Program-made: the position numbers and the translations under genes | Assembly (NCBI GenBank): GCA_026874595.1 | Contig: CM049306.1 | Coordinates: 1,004,019 to 1,068,018 of the forward strand | Direction: 5' to 3' | From: Sipunculus nudus | Lineage: Eukaryota > Annelida > Sipuncula > Golfingiida > Sipunculidae | Length of the DNA stretch: 64,000 nucleotides | The notes under the pieces: model-generated | Database searches by the model: none | Seen by the model: only the letters and a program-made list of their open reading frames with translations | What the model was told of the DNA's origin: nothing | Shown: positions 25,170 to 37,150 of the stretch, piece after piece | Layout of the letters: each line of letters opens with the position of its first letter | Position numbering within the stretch: the first letter of the stretch is position 1

Positions 25170-26887
25170 CTAGATGTGTCGGAACGACACAAATGCCCCC
25201 GCCTTGGGCAAATTAGAAACATTTGTAAAATTTGGAAAATTTTAAAGTTAAGGAGGTGTCGTATGGTCAAAAGTAGGTCAACAAGGGCAAAATGCAAACT
25301 CGATTTGTAACAGGTCATTATCAAGCAACACACCAAAAATCATGCCAGGATATGCAGGCATTGTGAAAAAAAGTCCATACATGTGCATTTTCCATAAAAA
25401 TTTCTGTCTTTCATGAAATTTTCTATGTTTAGGAGCCATAAAACAATCAAAAGTAGGTCAACCGGGATGAAACGCAAACTCGATCTGTAACTGTCATTAT
25501 CTGCCAACACAAAAAAAATCAGGGTTGTATCTGCAGGCATTGAGGAAAAAAAGTCAGTACATATGCATTTGTTATGAAAATTTATATTTTTCATGAAACT
25601 TTATATGTTCAGGAGCAGTCAAATGGTCAAAAGTAGGTCAACTGAGACAAAACAAGAACTCGATCTGTAACTGGTCATTATCTGCCTACACACCAAAATC
25701 AGGCCCGTATCTGCACGCACTGCGAAAAAAAGTTCATACATGTGCACCTTTTTATGAAATTTTCTATGTTAGAGCACCGTCAAACGGTCAAAAAATAGGT
25801 CAACTGGGACAAAACGTGAACTTGATCTGTAACTGGTCTATATCTGCCCACACACCAAAAATCAGGCCAATATATGCAGGTATTGTGAAGAAAAGTCTGT
25901 ACAAGTGTATTTGTCATGAAAATATATATTTTACATGAAATTTTCTATGTTCAGGAACCTTAAAACAGTCAAAAGTAGGTCAACCGGGACGAAATGCGAA
26001 CTCGATCTGTAACTGGTCAATATCTGCCGACACACCATAAATGAGGCCAATATCTGCAGGCATTGCGAAAAAAAGTCTGTACATGTGGATTTGTCATGAA
26101 ATTTCATATTTTTCATGAAATTTTTTAAGTTCAGGAGCCGTCAAACGGTCAAAAGTAGGTCAACTGGAACAAAATGCGAACTCTATCTGTAACTGGTCTA
26201 TATCTGCCCACACAACAAAAATCAGGCCAATATCTGCAGGTATTGTGAAGAAAAGTCTGTACAAGTGTATTTGTCATGAAAATATATATTTTACATGAAA
26301 TTTTCTATGTTCAGGAGCCGTAAAACAGTCAAAAGTAGGTCAACCAGGACGAAACGCGAACTCGATCTGTAACTGGTCTATATCTGCCCACACACCAAAA
26401 ATCAGGCCAATATCTGCAGGCACTGTGAAAAAAAGTCCGTACATGTGTATTTGTCATGAAATTTCATATTTTTCATGAAATTTTCTATGTTCAGGAGCCG
26501 TAAAACGGTCAAAAGTAGGTCAACCAGGACGAAACGCGAACTCGATCTGTAACTGGTCTATATCTGCCCACACACCAAAAATCAGGCCAATATCTGAAGG
26601 CATTGCGAAAAAAAGTCCGTACATGTGTATCTGTCATGAATATTTCTATTTTTCATGAAAATTTCTAAGTTTAGGAGCCGTAAAACGGTCAAAAGTAGGT
26701 CAACCGGGACGAAACGCGAACTCGATCTGTAACTGGTCTATATCTGCCCACACACCAAAAATCAGGCCAATATCTGCAGGCATTGCGAAAAAAAGCCCGT
26801 TCAACTGTTTGATTTCGGAAGGACGGAAGGACGGAATGACGGAAATGGGTAATGCTATATGCCCCGGCCACTCTGTGGCGGGGGCAT
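25170..26887 (-). mobile_element. A element, second copy, about nine units
   Basis: Same ends as A1: CTAGATGTGTCGGAACGACA, then ATGCCCCCGCC; right hairpin ATGCCCCGGCCAC / GTGGCGGGGGCAT. About nine ~180-bp units marked by ACACCAAAAATCAGGCCAAT, two more than A1. A GGAAGGACGGAAGGACGG tract precedes the right hairpin. Flanks AGAGAAAA and AAAAATTCG match continuous C units. Confidence 0.9.
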
Positions 26888-27922
26888 AAAAATTCGTAAA
26901 AATGAGAAAAATACATGTGGTGCCACCAGTTTGCAGGCACTGAAGAAACACTCTACGATCAATATTTATGCAAAGAACATGGTGATCAGTGCATTGGATA
27001 TTCAGATAATCTAGCTTTGTATCAAATTTTTAATTATTCTGAGGGGTACTTAAGAGCCCCAATGCTCATAGGATATAGGTAACAGAGACCTAATTTCAGA
27101 TTTCAATGGAGACTTTTCATGGACCTCCATTGATGTAAAGTAAGAATATTCCAGGTTTAGCAGTTATGATTTTTGCCCTGTTAACCGATGACAGCTTCTT
27201 TGGAGGTATCAAAACTAGAGAGAAAAATTCATAAAAAATTAGAAAAATACAGGTGGTGCCACCAGTTTGCAGAAACTGATGGAACATTCCATGATCAATA
27301 TCCATGCAAAGACTCATGGTGATCAATGCATTAGTTATTCAGATACTGAAGCTTTTGTCTCAAATTTTTAATTATTCTGAGGGGTACTTATGAGCCCAAT
27401 AGCTTGGAGGATACGAGTAAAAGAGACCTTATTTCAGTTTTCCAAAGAGACTTTTCATGGGCCTCTCTGCATGTCCAGAGAGAAGATTCTAGGTCCAGCC
27501 TTGATGATTTGTGCCCTGTTAACAGATGACTGCATCTTAAGAGGTCTCAGAAATAGAGAAAAAAATTTGTAAAACTCGAAAAAATACTGATGGCACAACC
27601 AGACTACAGAAACTGATGAACCATTCCATGATCAATATCCATGCAAAGAATCATGGTGATAAATGCAACAGTTGTTCAAATACTTGAGCTTTTGTATAAA
27701 ATTTTCCATCATTTGGGGGGTACTTCGGAGCCTTGTAGCTTAGAGGTAATGGGTAACAGAGACCTAATTTCAGGTTTCCCAGAAGTTTTTTCATGGACCT
27801 CCCTGGATGTCAAGTAAGAAAAATTCCAGGTCCAGAGGTTACGATTTGTTTCCTGTTAACAGATGACAGCTTCTTTGAAGGTATAAAAAATAGAGAAAAA
27901 ATCGTAAAAATTAAAAAAATAC

Positions 27923-28512
27923 AGGTGGTGCCACCAGATTTGTGTATGATAAAGAGCAGGCTGAGTATGTCAGATCTGAACACATGCAAACTTTCAGGAA
28001 GATACATCAAACCAGCCAGGAGATATTAGCATGGATGTCTGCAGCGTGAACATAAATGTAGGTGGTGCCACCTGTCATAAAATCAAGAAAGCTATCAAGG
28101 ATGTATAAGCATGCAAAATTTCAGGTGAATAAGTCCAACCACTGCAGAGATATGTGTGATTTTAACCCAAGGCAGATGAACAGATGGATGCTGTGTAAAA
28201 ATGGTTTGTATGTTATAATGCTATCCAAGAGCTAAATACTTGCAAAATTTCAGCCCGATCGGTCAAACGAGTCCGAAGATATGTGGGTTAATGTGTCAAA
28301 ACAGGTGCACAGATGGACGAACTGCAGAGAGGAAGGGTCAGAGGTCAACGCAAATTATTTTAGCACCAGTACACGTGACATGATAATAGTGTAAAGTTGC
28401 GGAAAAAACGGTCAAGTGGTGTCAGAGTTCTATCCCAAAATGACTGCTGCGGCAGTGGAACCCGGTCAAAAACATAGTATCCACAAAAGTTTGTTTTGGC
28501 AGATACAATTGT
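27923..28512 (-). mobile_element. B right part fused to C at the shared palindrome
   Basis: Left of the palindrome (ACAGGTGGTGCCACC) the sequence is C. Right of it (TTTGTGTATGATAAAGAGC, GATGTCTGCAGCGTGAAC) it is B through to the B right hairpin (GTATCCACAAAAG / GTTTTGGCAGATAC). C resumes with TTGTTCGGGGGGGTACTTC. Confidence 0.75.
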
Positions 28513-28733
28513 TCGGGGGGGTACTTCTGAGCCCCATAGCTTGGATGATATGGGTAACAGAGACCTAACTTCAGGTTTCCAAGGAGATTTTTCATGGACC
28601 TCCCTGGATGTCAAGTTAAAAGATCCCAGGTCTAGCGGTTACAATTTGTGCCTGGTTCAGGGACGGAAAGATGGATGGACATACAGATGGACGGCAGACG
28701 GCTGACAAAGAGTGATCACTATAGCTCAGATTT

Positions 28734-28891
28734 ACAGAGGTTCAAGTCTACAGCTGTTTCAGTCAATCTGTAACAAAAGTCTACTGCAATCTGTAACAAA
28801 AAAAAACACAATTCACAGAGGTTCAAGTCTACAGCAATCTGTAACAAATAATCACAATTTACAAAGGTTCAAGTCTACAGAAATCTGTAAC
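28734..28891. repeat. short run of the 47-bp (G) repeat
   Basis: Three to four units of GGTTCAAGTCTACAG...ATCTGTAACA. The first keeps the longer CTGTTTCAGTCAATCTG form. Confidence 0.85.
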
Positions 28892-30999
28892 ACAAGGCCT
28901 ACAGGCCTAGTGCGAACCTGTGCATTAGAAAATACACCAGGTATAATGCTTCAATGCTGGACCATTACTTCTCATGTACATGAACAATGCAAGAACTAAA
29001 CATTTTGAATAAGAAACAATTACAAAAACATCACTGCTGAAATTCTGGCATGGGTGCACACAACACAAAAATGATTGTAGCTGGCACGACCAGTCTTGTA
29101 TACAACAAAGCTATCAGAGATATATACATATGCCCAATTTCAGGCTGATATATCAAATTCCTCTGTAGAAATAAGCAGGCACATACACTGTGCAAAAGTC
29201 ATTGTAGGTGGCAACACCTGTCTTGTGAATGAGAAAGCCATCAAAGACACATAGACTGGTCAAAATATCAGGCCAATACATCAAACTTACCTTGAGTCTG
29301 ATGCATGGGTCTTACCAGGCTTAGGTAAGAAAGGCAGTTGCCCTGAGTGAACTATGACAAATTTGCTAGCTGGCTCAGGCTACTGCACTAAGTGAACTCA
29401 TGACCTGCACCTGGCTAGACTGAGTAAACTTTCGACCTGTACCTGGCTGCACTGAGTGAACTCTTGACCTGTTGCATAATCTGACACAGTTGGTAGTCCA
29501 AATGCAGCCCTGAGGGGCATGACACCCATGAGGTGATCACATGGTGGCCATGAGGTGTTCACATGTCACCCATGAGGTAATCACATGCCTTGTGCTTGGC
29601 TGCTCTGACTGAACTCTTGACCTATATCTAACTGCACTGAATGGAATCTTGCTCTGTTGCCAAATCTGAAACAGTTAGAAGATCTCAACCTATTAAAAGA
29701 TACAAACACAATCTTGGTCTGTTGGTCAATCTGTTTACACATACTGAAAGACTTTGGCTAAAATGCTTTTTTTCAAGCTGACATATTCATAAACTTATTA
29801 TCAAAATATCTAAAATAACAAAAGATGCAGTTCTTTCATTGTTAAAGGTCCAATAATTCTGCCAAAAATCATTCAAGTAAACTTGAACAAAGGCCACCTA
29901 AGAATAATTTTTGTGCAATGTTATAGAAGTTATAATTGAAACAATAATTTTGTAGAAAAACAGATTTGCAGTCCTCAGTTTGAAATAGACATAATAATGG
30001 CCATAAGACCAACTTAAGCTTTCCTGATATGATTGAAAGAACCATGTCCTAGGATAATTCTTTTGAAAAATTGAACGATTCAACTTGACAGTTTCATCAT
30101 AAACATTTTACGCTGAAAGAGGCTAAAATTAGGAGGTTTTTGCTAAGAAAAAACAGGTCAATGTAGATGGCACCACAAAATCTGCAACTTCAAATATGAG
30201 TCATGTGAACAACATTTGCGCAATACTTGGTAATGCTAGCTTCTGTCATTTCTGAGATTGCTATGTTAGTATGCTTAATTGGCCAAATGACTGTTCAAAT
30301 TTGTGTAACATCACTTAAATTCATCAAATGCAAACCATTTGAACAAACTTGAAAGGGCTTGCCTCTGAGATCATTTTTGTAAAATATTGAACAATTTGGC
30401 TGGACCGTTTACAAGAAGAAGACTTTTAAAGGTTTTTCAGCTTTTTCCCTATAAAATCTAAGTAAATGCAGATAGCAAAAAATAAGCTGAATCCCACAAC
30501 ATTTGATATGTGACAGATTATTGCATTAAATATAGGGATGGTAGCTCCTGCTATTCCTGAGAAATTATGTACAGATGACCAATGACCCCCGTACAAAAAA
30601 AAGTCAATGCAGGTGGCGCCATCAATACCTGAATTTCATATATGACTCATGTGACCAACACTGGCATAAAATTTGGTGATGATAGCTCCAGCCGTTTCTG
30701 AGATTGTAATTTTAGTATGCTTTTTTGGACAGATGACTAAGTTCAACTTCCTGTAACTTGGCCAAAAATCACCAAACTTGAACCATTCGAACAAACTTGA
30801 GAGAGATGGTATAAAAGATTATTTCTGTGAAATATTGAACAATTTGGCTTGACTGTTTCGGAGGAGAAGATTTTTTAAGGTTTTTTAGCTTTTTCTCTAT
30901 AAAATCTAAGAAAATGCAGAGTTTTTCAGATGGCTAATTGTTTGCATTAAAACGACAGATGATGGCAAACCATCACATTAGCTCACAGGTTCGCTAAAA
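28892..30999 (-). mobile_element. HKD element, near complete and uninterrupted
   Basis: H left end ACAAGGCCTACAGGCCTAGT with TGCGAACCTGTGC. H-K joint ACACAAAAATGATTGTAG at about 29065. The K part has many CTGCACTGAGTGAACTCTTG repeats and GTGATCACATG blocks (29400-29640). D core with GGTGGCGCCATCAATACC near 30612. Right end TTAGCTCACAGGTTCGCTAAA. It links H, K and D into one family. Confidence 0.8.
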
Positions 31000-32043
31000 A
31001 TTACTACAGATGCATATTGAATGCAAAATTATAATACAGATACATCTCACTGATAGCAAAATCTTGAATAAAGTTGACTAGGGATACCAAAAATTTATAA
31101 TCCATGTACAGCCATCTTTATACTCCCACAGAGAGCTGTATACCTGTGATTGTAAACACAGCATTTATTTTGCATAAATATACCTTTTTTTTAAATTTTA
31201 AAAAACATTCTTGTCAATATTAACCATAGATAACCTGAAATCTAAATGTCTAGACAGGCATTATGTAATGGATGCTGATAAACTGGTGCCATGCTAGATG
31301 TATCTGCTACACACAGCTAACATATATGGTAAAATGACTCAATTCAATCTTTATAATTCAGCCTAAATTCATTCTTTGGAACCATAAAAGACAATTATTA
31401 TAAGAGAACTGAGACCATTTGAACAAAATTCAGAAAGCACTACCCTAGGATCATTTCTGTGCGATATTAAACAATTTGGCCATATGGTTTCAGAGAAGAA
31501 GCTTTTTGTAGCAGTCAGTATGATATGGGCACTGATGACCCCCGTACAAAAAAGGCCGATGCAGGTGGCGCCACCAATACCTCAATTTCAGATATGACTC
31601 ATGTGACCAACATTGGCATAAAATTTGGTGATGATAGCTCCAGCAATTCCTGAGATTGTAATTTTAGTATGCTTTTTTGGACAGATGACTAAGTTCAACT
31701 TCCTGTAACTTGGCCAAAAATCATCAAACTTAAACCATTCAAACAAACTTGAGAGAGATTGTTCCAGGAATCATTTCTGTGAAATATTGGACAATTTGGC
31801 TGAACAATTTCAGAGAAGATGATTTATAAAGCTTTTTCAGTTCCCAATAAAATCTAAGAAAATGCAATTAGCCAAAAAATAAGCAAACTCTGATAGAGTT
31901 TTTTAGGAGACAAATTTTTTGCATAAAATTTTGTGATGCTAACTCTTGCTGTTTTCAAGATATTATAGGTTAACGTACAGATGACGGCCGATGGACGATG
32001 GACGCCGCCACACCATCGCATAAGCTCACAGGTTCGCTAAAAA
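31000..32043 (-). mobile_element. HKD element, D part only
   Basis: Begins in the AT-rich D segment (AATGCAAAATTATAATACAG) that also starts the D part at 57480. The palindrome is intact near 31566. The right end has an (ACGG)-like tract and CATCGCATAAGCTCACAGGT. Directly abuts the previous copy. Confidence 0.75.
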
Positions 32044-34330
32044 TCACAACTTACAAAGGTTCAAGTCTACAGCAATCTGTAACAAATAATCACAATTTAC
32101 ACAGGTTCAAGTCTACAGCAATCTGTATCAAAAATCACAATTCACAGAGGTTCAAGTCTACAGCAATCTATACGAAAAAAATCACAATTCATAGAGGTTA
32201 AAGTCTACAGAAATCTGTAACAAAAAAATCAAAATTACAGGGGTTCAAGTCTACAGCAATATGTAACAAATAATCACAATTTACAGAGGTTCAAGTCTAC
32301 AGCAATCTGTTACAAATAATCACAATTTATAAAGGTTCAAGTCTACAGCAATATGTAACAAAAAATCACAATTCACAGAGGTTCAAGTCTACAGCAATCT
32401 GTAACAAAAATTCACAATTTACAAAGGTTCAAGTCTACAGCAATCTGTAACAAAATCACAATTCACAGGTTCAAGTCTACACCAATCTGTAAAAAAAATC
32501 ACAATTCACAGAGGTTCAAGTCTACAGCAATCTGTAAAAAAAAATCACAATTCATAAGGGTTCAAGTCTACAGAAATCTGTAACAAAAAATCACAATTTA
32601 CAGAGGTTCAAGTCTACAGCAATCTGTAACAAAAAGTTACAATTCACAAAGGTTCAAGTCTACTGCAATCTGTAAAAAAAAAAATTCACAGAGGTTCAAG
32701 TCAACAGCAATCTGTAACGAAAAATCACAATTCACAGAGGTTCAAGTCTACAGCAATCTGTAACAAAAAATCATAATTTACAAAGGTTCAAGTCTACAGC
32801 AGTCTGTAACAAAATCACAATTCACAGGTTCAAGTCTACACCAATCTGTAACAAAAAAATCACAATTCACAGAGGTTCAATTCTACAGCAATCTGTAACA
32901 AAAAAAATCACAATTCATAAGGGTTCAAATCTTCAGAAATCTGTAACAAAAAATCACAATTTACACAGTTTCAAGTCTACAGCAATCTGTAACAAATAAT
33001 CACAATTTACACAGGTTCAAGTCTTCAGTGATCTGTAACAAAAATCACAATTTACAGAGGTTCAGGTCCTCAGCAATCTGTAACAAAAAGTTACAATTCA
33101 CAGGGGTTCAAGTCTACTGAAATCTGTAACAAAAAAAACCCCAATTCACAGAGGTTCAAGTCTACAGCAATCTGTAACAAAAAATCACAATTCACAAAGG
33201 TTCAAGTCTACAGCAATCTGTAACAAAAAATCACAATTCACAGAGGTTCAAGTCTACAGCAATCTGTAACAAAAAATCACAATTCACAGAGGTTCAAGTC
33301 TACAGCAATCTGTAACAAAAAATCACAATTTACTCAGGTTCAAGTCTACAGCAATCTGTAACAAAATCACAATTCACAGGTTCAAGTCTACAGCAATCTG
33401 TAACAAAAAATCACAATTCATGGAGGTTCAAGTCTAAAGCAATCTCTAACAAAAAATCACAATTTACAAAGGTTCAAGTCAACAGCAATCTGTAACGAAA
33501 AATCACAATTCACAGAGGTTCAAGTCTACAGCAATCTGTAACAAAAAATCATAATTTACAAAGGTTCAAGTCTACAGCAGTCTGTAACAAAGTCACAATT
33601 CACAGGTTCAAGTCTACACCAATCTGTAACAAAAAAATCACAATTCACAGAGGTTCAATTCTACAGCAATCTGTAACAAAAAAAATCACAATTCATAAGG
33701 GTTCAAATCTACAGAAATCTGTAACAAAAAATCACAATTTACAGAGGTTCAAGTCTACAGCAATCTGTAACAAATAATCACAATTTACACAGGTTCAAGT
33801 CTTCAGTGATCTGTAACAAAAATCACAATTTACAGAGGTTCAGGTCTACAGCAATCTGTAACAAAAAGTTACAATTCACAAAGGTTCAAGTCTACTGCAA
33901 TCTGTTACAAAAAAAACACAATTCACAGAGGTTCAAGTCTACAGCAATCTGTAACAAAAAATCACAATTCACAAAGGTTCAAGTCTACAGCAATCTGTAA
34001 CAAAAAATCACAATTCACAGAGGTTCAAGTCTACAGCAATCTGTAACAAAAAATCACAATTCACAGAGGTTCAAGTCTACAGCAATCTGTAACAAAAAAT
34101 CACAATTTACTCAGGTTCAAGTCTACAGCAATCTGTAACAAAATCACAATTCACAGGTTCAAGTCTACAGCAATCTGTAACAAAAAATCACAATTCATGG
34201 AGGTTCAAGTCTAAAGCAATCTGTAACAAAAAATCACAATTTACAAAGGTTCAAGTCTACAGCAATCTGTACCAAAAATCACAGTTACAAAGGTTCAAGT
34301 CTACAGCTGTTTCAGCCAATCTGTAAAAAA
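32044..34330. repeat. 47-bp tandem array (about 48 units)
   Basis: Unit of about 47 bp: AATTCACAGAGGTTCAAGTC then TACAGCAATCTGTAACAAAA. A shorter variant lacks AGAG (CACAATTCACAGGTTCAAG). Two 778-bp higher-order copies, 32702-33479 and 33480-34257, share the order of variants (CAACAGCAATCTGTAACG at each start) with a handful of differences. Open frames here are repeat by-products. Confidence 0.9.
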
Positions 34331-34540
34331 ACACATTCATCATTTAGAGTCTAATCAAGTAAGCAACTACATAAAGTTTTATGTTAGATGTCAATTGAGA
34401 TAAACATATATAGAAGTTAGATTCAATATCACAATTCTGAAAGAGTAACCACAAGACCCAACACTATCTACTATCCCTATATGATTTTTCTCATGTTGAG
34501 ACTGAGAGGCTGTTTAAAAAATAAACAAAAAAAAACACAG
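34331..34540. other. no feature recognised
   Basis: AT-rich non-repetitive gap between the 47-bp and 29-bp arrays. No exon signal seen. Confidence 0.5.
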
Positions 34541-37018
34541 GACCTCTATATCACAGTCTCCATAAACAGAACCTCCCTATCAAAGTCCCCACATACAGAA
34601 CCTCCCCGTCACAGTCCCCATATACAAAATCTCCCTGTCACAGTCCCCATATACAGAACCTCCCTGTCACAGTCCCGTTCAATAGAACCTCCCTATCAAA
34701 GTCCCCATATACAGATCTTCCCCGTCACAGTCCCCATATACAAAACCTCCCTGTCACATTCCCCATATACAGAACCTCCCTGTCACAGTCCCAATTAATA
34801 GAACCTCCCTGTCAAAGTCCCCATATACAGAACCTAACTGTCACAGTCCCCATATACAGAACCTCCCTATGAAAGTCCCCATATACAGAACCTCCCTATC
34901 AAAGTCCCCATATACAGAACCTCCCTGTCATATTCCCATATACAGAACCTCCCTATCAAAGTCCCCATATACAGAACCTCCCCGTCACAGTCCCCATATA
35001 CAAAACCTCCCTGTCACAGTCCCCATATACAAAACCTCCCTGTCACAGTCCCAATTAATAGAACCTCCCTGTCAAAGTCCCAATATACAGAACCTAACTG
35101 TCACAGTCCCCATATACAGAACCTCCCTATCAAAGTCCCCATATACAGAACCTCCCCGTCACAGTCCCCATATACCGTAAAATCTCCACTTAAAACCGCG
35201 GTTTAATCAAGAAATTCAAAATCTTGAAATTAGGTTGATTTCCTATAAGCACTGTGCGGTTTATACTAGAAGGGTTTCCTGAATAACTTCCTGACAGACA
35301 TCGTTTTGGGGCCAGCGCTTGGGCGATAATATTGCAACTTTCGAAGGCTGTTCTTAGCATGCATGGGAGCCGTGTGTAAATGTATTATTTACGATTATTT
35401 GTTATTTATAAATTAAATATTGCTGATTAGTTTTCGTGTGTTATATAACTTGTTATAAAATCTTGGTAATTGTCACCAAATAATACGTTTACAACAACCC
35501 TGCTGTTACACACAGCGGTCCACTTCGTTGGGCATGGTCAAGCAAAATTGAAATAAAAGCCTACTTTAAACCCATTTGCGGCATTGTTTAGCAATGATTA
35601 TTTGTTTAAAACGTAAAATGAATAAAAAGCTGACATCGTAAAGAGTCACACAATGGCAGACGATCTTTTAAAATCAAGTTTGAGTGCTGCCATGTGCTGA
35701 AACACCCCGGTATTCTGCTAAGAATATTTTGAATGGCTGTACGCGGTGGGTGGTAAATAGAACAGCCACCTATTTCAACCCAGCGTGCCTTGCGCGAACA
35801 CTGCCTTGACAAAATGGCTCTCCACACAGAAACTTTCTTCAGGAAAAAAAAATTGCTAACCCGGACTGGCCACTTTAATTTTACCTTAGAATCACTCGTT
35901 TTCAAGCGTCATGTTTCCTATACGTGCGTATCTCGAAAAGGTAACTTCAGTTACTTTGATATTTAGTTAAGTTGACCAGCGATGTTTTCAAACACACCAG
36001 CAAGTTGTGACATGGAGCGATGTCTATGTACGATGTGATAATACCGAAGTAACCGGTATGAAAATGATTTGAATCTTCCGAGTAATTCCAGAAAATGGAA
36101 TTTTCATCAAAAATTAAGATTTCAAAATATTACTTTTAGAATTAAAATATACAGTGACTTGAAATGGATCAGCAGAATTTTTTTTTTCCAAAATATAATG
36201 ACAAATCAGTAGCAAACAAGAATACGGCACGGAATATATAATCTGTGTAAACAGGCAGAGGTTCACCGGCCCTTACGTCTTCCCAAACTTCATGCTTGAG
36301 TGACCCTGCAAAAAAGTGTTATGATGTGTTTAAATAAAATGCCCAAGGAATTTTTAAAGTGGACAGGAATGGCCGAGTCGCGCAACCTACGCGTGTTCAT
36401 TTCTAGATGATTGCTTGATTGTGTCTTTTATCAAATCATTCCGTAGCGAAAGTTGGTGCGGTTTTAAAGGGGGGTTCTTAGTATTTGAGCCCCTCGCGGT
36501 GTCTCGCCTGGAATTTCAGCGAAGTCTGGGTGCGGTTTTAATCGGAAGTGAGGTTTTAAGTGGAGATTTTACGGTACAAAACCTCCCTGTCACAGTCCCC
36601 ATTTACAGAACCTCACTGTCATCGTCCCCATATACAGAACCTCACTGTCATAGTCCCCATATACAGAACCTCCCTATCAAAGTCCCCATATACAGAACCT
36701 CCCTGTCACAGTCCCCATATTCAAAACCTCCCTGTCACAGTCCCCATTAACAGAACCTCTCTGTCACAGTCCCCATATACAGGACATCCCTGTCAGGGTC
36801 CCGGGAAACAGAACCTCCCTGTCACAGTACCCATTAACAAAACCTCTCTGTCACAGTCCCCATATACAGTATCTCCCTGTCACAGTCTCCATATATAGAA
36901 AATCCCTGTCATTGTCCCCATAATCAGGACTTCCCTGTAACAGTCCCCATATACAGAACCTCCCTGTCACAGTCCCCAGAAACAAAATTTAACTGCCACA
37001 GTCCCCATATACAGATCC
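34541..37018. repeat. 29-bp tandem array split by a DNA transposon
   Basis: Unit of 29 bp: CCCATATACAGAACCTCCC then TGTCACAGTC. About 21 units lie left (34541-35174) and about 15 right (36575-37018) of the inserted element. The TA duplication marks the join CCCCATA-TACAAAACC. The right part ends 40 bp from the atg7 exon donor. Confidence 0.92.
35175..36574. mobile_element. 1,400-bp TIR DNA transposon, non-autonomous, TA target duplication
   Basis: The ends are perfect 23-bp inverted repeats starting CCGTAAAATCTCCACTTAAA at 35175-35197, complemented at 36552-36574. They are flanked by TA on both sides; removing the element and one TA restores a normal 29-bp unit. Subterminal AAACCGCGGTTT and several TGCGGTTT(T) steps face inward. 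It is more GC- and CpG-rich than its surroundings. The longest open frame (99 codons, minus, 35905-35606) resembles no transposase I know. TA duplication fits the Tc1/mariner group, but the terminal sequence alone does not assign a superfamily. Confidence 0.9.
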
Positions 37019-37059
37019 TTTCCAGTTAGGTTAAGTATGAAGGATGCAAAGCAACTCAC

Positions 37060-37150
37060 CTGCTAGGGTCCATTGACGCACCTAGATCTACCTTCCTTGG
37101 TCCCATTTTCTGCCTTTCATTCTTTTCCCATCCTACACACTGTGGTTGAC
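37060..37150 (-). CDS. atg7: atg7 internal exon (downstream of the two seen)
   Basis: Partial CDS, a 91-bp exon. Seen: minus-strand acceptor with a T-rich tract ending TTTTACTCCAG, then two bases, 29 codons and two bases, then a strong donor CAG|GTGAGT. The reading frame gives QPQCVGWEKN, then ERQKMGPRKVDLG and ASMDPS. Known: vertebrate ATG7 has VGWEKN, MGPR and MDPKR in the same order and spacing, in the linker just before the adenylation domain. Joined to the 42147-42268 exon, the span from SII to WEKN is 26 residues, the same as I recall for the human protein, so the junction is well supported. The next exon should begin with one base completing Arg or Ser and continue toward the nucleotide-binding loop. 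I found no such exon at lower coordinates in this window. Confidence 0.93.

Larger units (their letters stand above)
25161..28733 (-). mobile_element. second C element, interrupted by A and fused to part of B
   Basis: C core starts mid-unit after the previous hairpin (TAGAGAAAA), is split by A2, and resumes at 26888 (AAAAATTCGTAAAA). It runs to 27922, switches to B at a palindrome, and returns to C at 28513. The right end is cut inside the hairpin (CTATAGCTCAG, then TTTACAGAGG) where G repeats begin. Confidence 0.75.

Noticed and set aside
3100-26800. Satellite DNA interpretation of the 180-bp units
   Set aside because: Both blocks are bounded by the same paired ends and sit in definable empty sites, so they are internal units of a mobile element.
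35606-35905. 99-codon minus-strand frame inside the TIR transposon as a transposase
   Set aside because: No known catalytic or DNA-binding motif is visible and it is far too short.
36367-36410. tRNA-like A box (ATGGCCGAGTCG)
   Set aside because: No matching B box or cloverleaf follows.
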